Positions 45,664-57,600 of a stretch of 64,000 bases of DNA are shown piece after piece. How positions within the stretch are numbered: position 1 is the stretch's first letter; each line of letters opens with the position of its first letter. The stretch is from Megaleporinus macrocephalus (taxonomy: Eukaryota; Chordata; Actinopteri; Characiformes; Anostomidae). The DNA is taken from contig CM038711.1 of NCBI GenBank assembly GCA_021613375.1, positions 16,299,076 to 16,363,075 on the forward strand, given 5' to 3'. The notes below the pieces were generated by a model, which saw only the letters and a program-made list of their open reading frames with translations, was not told the origin of the DNA and searched no databases. A program made the translations under genes and the position numbers.

Positions 45664-48600
45664 ATGACTCACAGAGACGGGCTGAGAGCAGACTCTATCC
45701 ACTTTACCCTGGATGGGGCACCATTTCGAATCCTGGGAGGCTCTATCCATTACTTTCGGGTACCCAGGGTGTACTGGAAAGATAGGCTATTGAAACTGAA
45801 GGCCTGTGGCTTAAACACCCTCACAACGTAAGAACATACTTCAGCTAAACCCATTATGGTGCATTAAACCATGATCATTGTTCTAGCCATCATTGTTAGA
45901 ACAAACATGAATGGTATCATCTGTCAGGTATGTACCATGGAATCTGCATGAACCAGAGAAGGGAGTCTACTGCTTCAGTGAACAGCTGGATCTGGAGTAA
46001 GTCCACGTGATGCCACTTTGGAGGCACTTACTGTTTATGCCAAGTGTTGCACAAACAGTAAGCAAAAAATTTTAAATCTCTTTTTGACCCAATTTTCTTT
46101 TTCCTTCTTCATTATTCATTTCTGCAGGGCATATATTCATCTTGCTGCAGAATTAGACCTGTGCGTGATTCTTCGTCCTGGACCCTACATATGTGCTGAA
46201 TGGGACTTAGGAGGACTTCCCAGGTGAGAGTGCTTTAGGCTACTATGTTAAAATTAGGCCAAAGACATTTGTGCAGCTAATAGGTGATTATACATGTACA
46301 ACAATCCAGAAACTGTAATACACAAGGGCCACAGCTCTCAGTGTTTAGAGCCAGGTTGTTCATGAAGGGTGAGTATAATGCAAACATAAAAATAAGGTGC
46401 AATATCACTTTACAGGTATGTCTACCACATATGTGTCGCAGGCACATTCTTGGCTTTTTGTGAACATCAAAGCTATTGCCTGATTAACCTGATTGAATGT
46501 GGCTCAGTTTTTAAAAGCAGTAGAGATACAATCAATACATTCTTCCCCTGGAGATTTTTGATAATCTGAAAATTTTGTTTGTCTGTTTACACCTCTTGAG
46601 TGTCTTTGAGTGTTTATTTACACCTCTTAAAGTTTAGAGTATGTGAAAAAATGTAACAGAGTAGAGTGAGGCTATGTTAACACATGACAGCTTCTTAGTA
46701 ATTGCAGTGTGTAACATTTATTCAACTAGAATTTATGATCAAATGATGACTGATTGAGGAATGATTTGTGTACATGTGTACCAGGGGATTTCTTCTGTTA
46801 GAGGTTGTATTGTTGATTTTAAAATCAGCAGTTTCAGAAATGTTCACACATTTGTCCTGAAATTGGTCCTGGAAAATTGTTAGCTAAAAAGACAGGAAAC
46901 CCTGATACACTATCAATAGGCATGCAGTCATATCCAGTCAGATTAATCCCTGTGGTCCCCTCAAGCCTACAATTGGTGATGTCAGCCATATCCGGGTTGT
47001 GCGAGTGACGTCGGATGGACTGTTATTACTTGTTCTGATTGTTAAACGAGTGCTGTTGTGTAAAAACTAGTTTTCATTCTTGCGTCAAAGTACTGTTAAC
47101 TGTGGGAAACAAGAACTTTGTACTATTTTTTCCTTTTATGTTGTTGCAAAGCACTGACTTGCTTCGTTGACTAGAAAAGCTCTTTTTGCTATTTCTATTT
47201 TTTTTTCTTGTCCTCAGGCCAAGAGAAAGTGAGCTATTTCATTTGTAATTTTTGCCCATTTTTATATCGACTGAAATTGCTCTTTTCACTTTTCTTGCAT
47301 TTATACTCAACATTGCACACAGATATCTATCTCACATATTATTTAAAGGATTTTTTATCAGTTAATAAATACATAGCTGTAACTCCAGAGCCTTGCATTC
47401 TGTCTTTTGCATTTCAGTCAAAGCCCTCCTTATTGAACCTAGTGTAATTTTGAAGCTGATCCATATGAACTCACAGAAGAAATGCTGTGGTAGCTAAGGT
47501 CTAGGTAAAAGCATTATGTGTCATTCTTATTTTGATCTGCAGTAATAACACTTACTGTGATCCACGGTGTGCTGTGTTACATGAATCACATGACTGGATC
47601 ATTTTGTATTAAATGGTGTTGTAACGCTAGGGAGCTAAGTGCAGCTCAGTTTATCCGTAACCTAGCAACAAGTCAAGTCAAGTCAAGTTTATTTGTATAG
47701 CGCTTTTTACAACAATGTTGTCACAAAGCAGCTTTACAGGAATTTTAAAAGCATGAAAAACAGGAAATCACAGCTGTTTATCCCTTGTGAGCAAGCCAGA
47801 GGCAACGGTGGCAAGGAAAGACTGGAAACTGGAGGAGAAATCCTTGGGAGGAACCAGACTCACATAGGGAGACCCATCCTCCTCTGGTCGAACAGTATTT
47901 ACAGTTTATAAACTTAAGCTGAGTCTGAAAGTAAAAGCTTTAGAAGCTGTACAGGTGCTACATCAGGTGGATGATACAGTGATGCAGTCAAGGATGGAGC
48001 AAATGGCACCAATGGAGAGGAGAACTGGTTGGTGCCAGGTGACATGTTGGTGCCACTAGACCGAGCAGGACACCTTCAAGACCTAGCTTGGCCTTTGTTA
48101 TTCACCCATCCAATCTCCCTCACGCTAACACAGTTAGTCCTCCAACAGTATTCGGCAAGGACAGGTGGACGGTTTTTACCTCAGAAAGAAGGAGAAAGGA
48201 AAAGAAAAGAAAAAGAAAAGAAAAACAAGGTTAGTTCTGGTTTAGAATAATATAGTGGATGAGAAGCATAGCTCAGTCCCCAAAAGCTAAACTGAACAAG
48301 TATGTTTTTAGTCTGACCTTGAGATTGTGTCAGAGTCCCAAACATTAACTGGGAGGTTATTCCACAGTTGGGGGCTTTGTAGGAAAAGGCTCTTCCCCCC
48401 ATTGTAGTCATCTGAGTTTTTGGAACTATTAGAAAACCAGCATCCTGTGATCTGACTAAGCGTGGCGGTTCATAATAGTAAATTAGATCTTGTAGGTACT
48501 CTGGTGCGAGACTGTGCAGGGCTTTATACGTCAGTAACAGAATTTTATAGTCGATACGGAATTTAACAGGAAGCCAGTGTAGCGCTGATAAAACTGGACT

Positions 48601-51600
48601 GATGTGATCGAATTTCCTGGTTTTAGTTAGTACTCTAGCTGCAGCGTTCTGAACTAACTGAAGTTTATTCAGGTTCCTGCTGGAGCATCCAGACAACAAT
48701 GCATTGCAATAATCTAGCCTTGAGGTTATAAAGGCATGTATCAACTTTTCAGCATCAGACATAGATAACGCTTTTCTTAACTTTGAAATGTTTCGCAGGT
48801 GAAGAAACGCTGTCCTTGTAATATTACCTATGTTACACCAATTGTTACACCAAGATTTTTGGCTACTGAACCAGGAACTACAGAGAAATCAGCAAGATTT
48901 AGCATTAATAGTGAACATTTAGTCCTAGCCGCCTTAGGACCGAGAAGGAGAACTTCTGTTTTATCTGGGTTCAAAAGAAGGAAGTTCTGCAGCATCCAAA
49001 GTCTATTATCTCTTACACAATCTTCTATCTTATTTAATCTGGATTTATCATCTGTTTTGGCTGATATGTACAGCTGTGTGTCATCAGCATAACAGTGAAA
49101 ACTGATTCCATGTCTATTTATAACTGAGCCTAATGGTAGCATGTATAGTGTAAATAACAGAGGACCTAAAACAGAACCTTGTGGAAGTCCATATTTCACT
49201 TTTGTATAATTAGATGATACATTGTTTATCTTTACAAACTGAAAACGATCACTAAGGTAAGATGTGAACCAGGATAACGCTGTTCCTGTGATTCCAACCA
49301 TATTTTCTAATCTGTCCAAGAGAATAGCGTGATCTATAGTGTCAAAAGCTGCACTTAGATCGAGGAGTACCAGCAGAGATACGTGGCCCTGATCAGAAGC
49401 AAGAAGAAGATAATTTGTTATCTTAACTAAAGCCAAGCCAGGTCTGCAACCAATCACGCGAAGCTTTGGGGGGGGCACCAGTGTTGAATTTGTGCGGAGA
49501 CGAGCAGGACATGCCTGCACATTTTAGTGTTTGTTCTGCTTTAATATCTATTTTAACTCCGTAATGGACTGGTAATGAGGTGATTAGTGATAGAACTGCT
49601 TGAAATGATGTAATTTTATATGCAAGGTTTTTTTGTTATAATACAAACTTTAAAAACGTTAATGTTATATTAATGTTCGTTTAATATACTACTAATCAAC
49701 TGCATCAATTGTGTTAAATACTGAAATAACATTACATCTGGTGATTTGACTAGGACTCGAAGTTTAAGACTTGGGACTTGACTCGAGACTTGCTTGTATT
49801 GACTTGGGACTTGATTGTCAAGACTTGAGACTTACTTGTTACTTGCAACTTAGTGACTTGGTCTGGAAAACACAGTATTGGACTCGTATTGGCAGATTCT
49901 CAAGGTTGGGGTATCAGCATCAGACATAAAAAAAGTGGTGACGAGCCACTCCTAGTGTTTAATACCTTTTGTTTAAAAAATAATGTTATCATATTCAATT
50001 GCATTTATAGCTTATACATTGCACTGACTTCATATGCAATACAATGCAGCACCTGCTTTGTTACCTTCGGTAAGGATAATGGCACTATAACCTACAGAGC
50101 ACTGTGAGTAGCCAGGCATACTTGACTCAAAAGCCATTTTGTCGACATGTACTAGTGTAGTACATATTTCTAGGTAGCCCGGTACATTACAGGTAAGATA
50201 TATTTAGATTAATTAAATTTCTTTTGCACGCAAACATGATACAGCTCAGTGACAAGTAGAATTAATAAACTAATGTATAATTACTCACACATGAATGTTC
50301 TTTACTCCAGCAGCTATAAACAAAACCATGCTCACGGAGTTCTAGCCTATGTCAAGGTCCTCAAGCAAGGCTACACTAAGGCTGTTCATTAGCACCGCTC
50401 TGAACAGCAAAATAAGCAATGAAGCATCCATGGCTTTGTTGTCATGTGATGTTCTAGAAAAGAGACATTTATTGTGTGCCTTGCACACTGTGCTACTGTT
50501 ATGTCACTCCACCACATCTATACATATGTGTTCATTTCTACATAAAAATAAAGTAGCAAATAGGACTGAACTGGAAAAAGCTTCCATCCAGCCAAATTAG
50601 CAATACATAAAGATTATACCAGTAAAACCACAAGATTCTATATGGTGCAACATGATACAATCGGTCTGACAATTATGGTCAACAGGACAGCACTGAATGT
50701 ATGTACACAGTATGTATTTCTGCAGTATATAGCCACTGACAACTAGTCATATGCAGTAAGGCTAATGTTTTATATTCTCATTTTATTCTAATTTGAACTG
50801 CATATACTCACACTGTCCTTCTGTTTCAACAGTTGGTTGCTGAGGGACAAAAATATGAAACTCAGAACGACTTATTCTGGATTTACAACAGCAGTTAACC
50901 TCTACTTTGACAAACTCATACCAAGAGTTGCACCTCTTCAGGTATTATATTGATTTTGTTCACTTAATCTATATTTTATTAGAATGTAATGTTGCTTATA
51001 ATGCTTTTTTTCTGCAGTTCAAAAGAGGGGGCCCTATCATTGCAGTACAAGTAGAGAATGAATACGGCTCCTATGCAAAAGATGAACAGTACCTGACTTT
51101 TGTCAAGGAGGTATAGGATACGTTGGATCCAAGTGCTTTTTACTTGATTAAACATTGAGAGATTTAAAAAGTTGATCTACAACCTTGGTTTAAAAAAAGT
51201 TGAGATGAAAACAGCATGCAATTATATGCAAATCATTTAAATCACATATTTAATGGAATTAGTACAAAAACAACATATCAAATGTTGAAACTGAGAAATG
51301 TTGTTTTTTGCAAATATATGCCCATTTTGAATGCCAGCAATATGTAAAAAGGTGGGACAGGGGTCTTTCAATAGTTGATATGTGGAGGGGATCACTACTA
51401 TTGTAAAACACTGCGTGAACACATGATGTACAAATTAAAATAAACGTTTTCAACATAAAATAGCAACCAAGGATTTCATTATGTAGGATTTCATTATGCT
51501 CTCAGGCGACACTACTTTAAAAATAAGTCATGATTCTGTAGTGAAAACATTGTTACTTCGTAAAAAAGAAAACGGAATCCAAAAACACTGGCGACTTCTC

Positions 51601-54600
51601 TGGACCTGATCTCATTTAAGATGGACTTGGGTGAAATAAAAAGTGTCCTGTGGTCATTGATCATTGAATCAGGAAACCAGGTCTTCTGAGCTAAAGAAGA
51701 GAATGACCATTTAGCTTGCTACAACCCACATTTTAAAAGCCAGCATCCATGTTGGTACAGGAGTGCATTAGTGCACATGGCATGGGTGAAGGCACCGTTC
51801 TTTGGAGCAACATATGCTGCAATTCAAATAATATGTTTTTCAGGAAGGCTTTCAGCAAAACAGTGCCAAATGACATTCTACACGTGTTACAACAGCATTG
51901 CTCTGTAGTCTGGGTGCTAAAGTGGCCTGTCTGCAGTCACCCATTGAAAACACATTATGAAATAAGAAATACAAGAAGGGAGTGCCCAAACTGTTGAGCA
52001 GCTAAAATCCGATGTAATGCAAGAAACATTCAACTTTTAAAACTAGAGCTGTTGACCACCTCAGTTCCCAAACACTTACAGAGTATTTTTAATAGAAGAG
52101 GTGATGTAACATAGTGGTAAACAAGAAATTTAAACAACTTTCTGGAAACATGTTGCTGCTATTAAATTTAGAATGGGTGTATTTTGCAAACAACAATAAA
52201 ATTCCTTAGTTTCAACATTTGATGCCTTGTACTATTAAATAAAGAGTTTTAATGATTTGCAAATCTTTGCATTCTGTTTTCATTTATATTTTCCGCAGCA
52301 TTCTAACTTTTTTGGAAATGGGGTTGTAGAAGTCATTGCATTATTTTTAATAACTCCTTTATCATAAAAACATTTAAATACAAAGTAAGTGATTGTCTTG
52401 TTCTAGGCTCTACTGTCCAGAGGAATTACAGAGCTCTTGCTGACTTGTGATAATCACGAGGGATTAAAATGTGGAGGAGTGGAAGGAGGTAAATAGCAAT
52501 AGCACAAGCAAATTTAGCTGTATTATTTTCCATTGTCGTATATAGCTTTTTGGTGCCTTCTGGGCTGTTCCATAGTTGTTAATTTGAGATTAATAATTTT
52601 TCCCTAATATTTTTTTAGTATTTTTAAACTAATTACACTGTCACATTTAAAATTTGTCACCTGTTTTCTTTTACAGTCCTTCAGACCGTTAACCTTCAGA
52701 AATTGTCATATGGTGCCATACAATTCTTGGCTGATTTACAAGTAAGTCATAAAAAAGCAGGCTTTTCTGTTTTCAGTTTTAAACCATACAATTTGGTGAA
52801 GTTTAAAACACAATTTTAGTTCTTACACAGTGTTTTCACCCTGTCATTGCATGCACCTGTATGTTTCTGAGAGAATATGAACTATTGATATTACAGCCCC
52901 AAAAGCCCTTGTTGGTGATGGAATATTGGTGTGGCTGGTTTGATGTGTGGGGGAAGCCCCACCATGTGTTTTCTGCACAAGGTAAGATACTCATACCTCA
53001 AAGTATGCATATTAGCATGCGTAAGGAATAATCTGGTAAAGAATCAAATTTACACAATTTCCTGCCTACCCCAGATTTAGTTAATTGGCTGAGACAAGCT
53101 TTAAGTCCAAATTGAGCTTCCTTAGTTTAGAAGTTGAGCAATGAAGCTTATGTTTTCAAATAATTTTTGTAAAAATAGATTTAAAAATATATTACTAGAT
53201 TTAAATCTAGATTTAAAAATCTAGATTTAAAAGTCTTTTAGTTTGTTCAAAACTCAAAACAGGAGTAGAGCTGTTGAGCTAGAATCTGTCATTAAATATG
53301 GAGGATTTTGCTTTGTGAATGCAAACACCTGTGCTGTCTATAATGGCTGGCCATAATAGTAAAGTTTTAAAGTCCGAGTCAGTTCAAGAGGCTTTTATTG
53401 TCATTCCATTGCAAGTACACAGTGAAATTTCATTCTTCCAGAAACAAAATGGTGCAACATAGAACACAAGAGTACAAAGTGCAAACATCCATACACAGTT
53501 TTTTATAGCTCACAATTAGTCATACTGTGCAAAAAAGATTTGGGTACCTATTGCGATCTATTGTTTGCTAGAAACATAAACCTTGTGACTTTACCTTGTG
53601 GTATTTAATTAGAGTTCAGTAAGGTCCACCTCAAGGAGATTTCCTCAGGCCAAGGTCCGGACCGTCATCACTTCTAATTTATGATTCAGTGCCATATGCT
53701 GTGAAGTAGCCTAGTATTAGCATCTTATACCATCAGCTACTGAAACATCAACATGTTTTGGTCCATTCCTGGTTAAACAGTCAGTTTTCGCTGTGGACTT
53801 CTCTTATTTGAGTATGTTATCCTTTTTGGCTCACTTTATTCTCCGACTGCTGCTTCTAGCTTCGTACCTTGACTGTGCGCGCCGCACTTTCGAATTTGCA
53901 CATATCTGATTGGCTAAGGAACACCTTCGGTGATCTTACAGCGCATGCGATTGTTCTGTGAGTTTACTGCGCTGCAAAGCCTGTATACCGCAAAGAGAAG
54001 AAACGTTCCACCGCTAATTATAAACAGTCCTGAATCATTCTTAATAGTTTGGGTCTGCAGTGGACAACGCCTGTGTCCGGACCTGGACCGCGGTCAGCCT
54101 ATTAGTGACCTCTGTTTTACATCGTGTGAAGTTTTTGATGTGACCAATTGATTATGCTGTTGAAAAGGTTTACCCCGGAGAGATATTCTGACTAAATGAC
54201 TATGAACAATGAAAAGGTCATATATGTAGTTTATTTAAAAAAACACTCAGACCTATATATATGTTTTTCAACCATTTTTTCCAGATATGATTGCAGTGTT
54301 GAAAGAACTTCTTGAACATGGCATCTCCATTAATCTATATATGTTCCATGGAGGTACTAGCTTTGGCTTCATGAACGGTGCCATTGACCTTGGCTTCTAC
54401 AAACCACAGACCACCAGCTATGGTAACGTTTCTCAGCAGAGAACAGGCTGAGTGAATCACCCTGCTTAGGTAGTGTAGTTCACCAGTTAATGGTCTGAGC
54501 AAAGGCATAGCCATAGGAAGGCCAACAGTTCAACTCTTTTACACTATAGGGCGTATTTACATAGAGAGACTTTTTGCTGGTTGGACTAGCAAGTTTAGTA

Positions 54601-57600
54601 TGTTATATACAAGTAACCCCATGCAATTGCAGCTTTGCAATAAAAATATGACCAGTGCAATATAACCACTTGTCTGGCTTATGTACTTTTTGTATGAAAG
54701 CCAATTTTTAGCCTGGTAGGAGGGTATAATAAATAAAAAAGGGATTTATTCTTTATGATTTTGTTTAGTAATAAGGTTGTAACAATAAAATATTGACTTA
54801 TTAATTCAAAACCACTAAGTAAAAAAAATAGTTTTTGATTGTTTAAGAAATGTGTTTTTTTTCACTATAATAAATTGGAGATTTTAAGAATATGAGTGTG
54901 AGCTGAGTGCGAGCTCATGCTAGTTTTTTGTGAATTACATGACTTTGAACTTAAAGTGAACATAGTCTCTTAGTTACACGCAGAAGCATTCTGCCAAAAT
55001 GGACAAGAACAAAGTAATCATTAGCTTTAGTAATGCAAGGATTGCACAACAGTAGATTAAAAAATGTTTTGTGTCACGGTGAGAGCAGGAATAGCGAAGC
55101 AGCGGACACACTCGCAAGCTTTTAAAGGATATATTTAATGGGGGAACAGACGGACAGGATCACCACAACACATTACAATGAATGACAAAAACAGACTGAA
55201 CACACAAGGTATAAATAACAAAGGCTAACGAGAGGGAGCAGGTGAAAAGACTGATACAAAATGACAAACCGGTGTGACAGGTGGGACTATGGCAAAAACA
55301 AGGAACACATGACCAAAACAAACACCACACGGACATGACAGAACGTAAACAGAGGCACGTGGACGGGCAGGCGTGACATTTTGAAAACTTAAGTTTATTT
55401 CATTACTTTAGTATTTAAATAAAAATAATAAGACATGACAGTTCACAAATTTTCCATTGAAATCTAAAATGCAGTCATGTTAGCATGTAAAAGAACACTA
55501 CAATAAGCCTTTTCACTGGCTGTAAATAGTACACAATCAATGTTTTGTCAGTCAATTGGTAAATTGGAAAAGGTGGTTCAGTATTGTAATCTCCTTTAGA
55601 AAAATGAATGTAAAGAACCCATTTGATCTTACTATGAGTGCACTTGTTTAGTAAATTGTGATAACCATGTTCTAATGCAAAAATATGGTTTGTAATGGCA
55701 CAAAATTTTACATGTCTGCTCATCCAGAATTTCTTTTGAAACAATGGTAATTAAAGGGAGTTTGTCTCCCCTTTGCTGGATTAACATCCTCTATACCTTA
55801 CAGAATCTTCAAAGCTTTCCACTAGACCTTGGTGTGAGGATAACTTATGATAATACTTCTAAGGAATTTTAAGTATGTTAGTGCAAGGTGGTGCACACTA
55901 TTGTCCATACTAGATTACATATGAACATTTGAAGCTTGTAAAAAATGTTTTATGTGAAGCTTGTCCTGATATAGAGCTACCTTGAAGTATTTCAGAGGAT
56001 GGAGCCAAGCACATTCAAAAAAAAATTTTGCATGTGAAATTTAACAAATTTTAACAAATTCTGCATTAAAGCCAATTAATCTATTGTTGCTATCCAAAGA
56101 AAACCATGTATCTCCATTTTTGTCATTTTTAATGATTTTGCATTATTTAAACATGACAGCTGCTCTTTATATCCACTAAAAGTTTCATAATGAATGAACC
56201 AATAGAAATGCTCTGAAAAAGCTTGAACAAAATTTTGATTGACTTGAATTGAAAGTAAAGACAATTTTTGTCCTCTTCTATAAAGTTGCCTTTTTGGAGA
56301 TACTTGTTTTTGCCTGAACAGGGACGATATGCAATAAGTGGTTGTATTTCAAGAACATACCAGATCCTGCTTTATGGTTTATCCAATCAGATACATTTAA
56401 GAAAGTTATAGAACAGTGACTGGCTATAAGGATAAATTCCAAGTTAGAAAATGAATTATTTGACATATTTTCAATTCACTTTGTCTGGTAAAGTGGTAAA
56501 GGCCTAGAAGGCCGGAGCCTTCCCCTTTGTAGAATGTACAAGCTGTGTTGCAATTAAGACAATGCACCTAAAGTATGTGATTTCACATTATTTGAAATGG
56601 CGTCTAAATATCATATAGTGTGTCTTGTTTCAAGATTATGATGCTCCATTATCTGAAAGTGGGGACTACACCAATAAATATCATCTCTTAAGGAACCTCT
56701 TGAGATGCTTCCAAAGTAAGCTGTTTGGCACCATGCAGGTTCTTATCAAATGCATCTTTTTCTAAGCTGCACAGGTGAAAATCCGTTACAAAACTTTTTC
56801 TCCTTTTCAGACAAAGAGTTATTACACCTCCCTGCGGTCCATGGCAAAAAGATGTATGAGCCTTTGGTTCTTCTTGAGCACATTTCCTTGTGGGAGAGTC
56901 TCCAGTGCGCAGACATGGTAAGCAAGCTTCTACTTGTTGCACCAGGGCTTTTTACTGCAATAACAATGTAAAATTAAATGCATCTTTGCATTAAATGTAT
57001 TTGTTTATCAGCCATTTAGTTCAGATGACCCAGTGAACATGGAAAACCTGCCCCTTAAACATAATAGCGGTCAGTCGTATGGATACACGCTTTATGAGAC
57101 CACCATATACAGAGGTGGGGCCCTTAATGCAAGGAACCATGTTCGTGACAGAGCCCTAGTAAGTATGTATCTCTGTACCTCTACTGTTACTTGCTATGCT
57201 TTCCTAAAACTTAAAAACATGCTCAGAGCAAAACAAATTAAATGATTCTATTCAAAAAGATTCTGTGTAACATTAAAGTCTGATTTACAGGTGTTTGTTG
57301 ATAAACACCCTATTGGTGTTTTGGACTACAGAACACAGGAACTTGTGGTGCCCCATAGTGAGGTAAATGTGAAGTTTTGACAGCAAGGTTAAAGATCTTG
57401 GTATAACACTGGATGGTAGTTTATCGTTTAGGTCCCAAATCAATAGTATTTCTTGTACTGCAATTAAATAATTAATTACCTTGCAAAATGCTGATTATGA
57501 AACTACAATATTAGACCATGCTTTAAAAAGGCTTTAACTAGTTCAAAACGCAATGCAAGTTTATCAGTTCTGTTTTATTCACTTCACATAGGCTTTCTGT

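Larger units (their letters stand above)
46224..50832 (+). other. Intron 3 of the GH35 gene, repeat-filled
   Basis: This 4.6-kb intron holds the minus-strand LINE (47668-49450) and copy B of the interspersed repeat (49511-49861). The stretches 46224-47660 and 49870-50832 show no recognisable element or exon. Confidence 0.8.

Noticed and set aside
48181..49520. Reverse-transcriptase frames as host genes
   Set aside because: They are parts of one truncated minus-strand LINE inside a GH35 intron.
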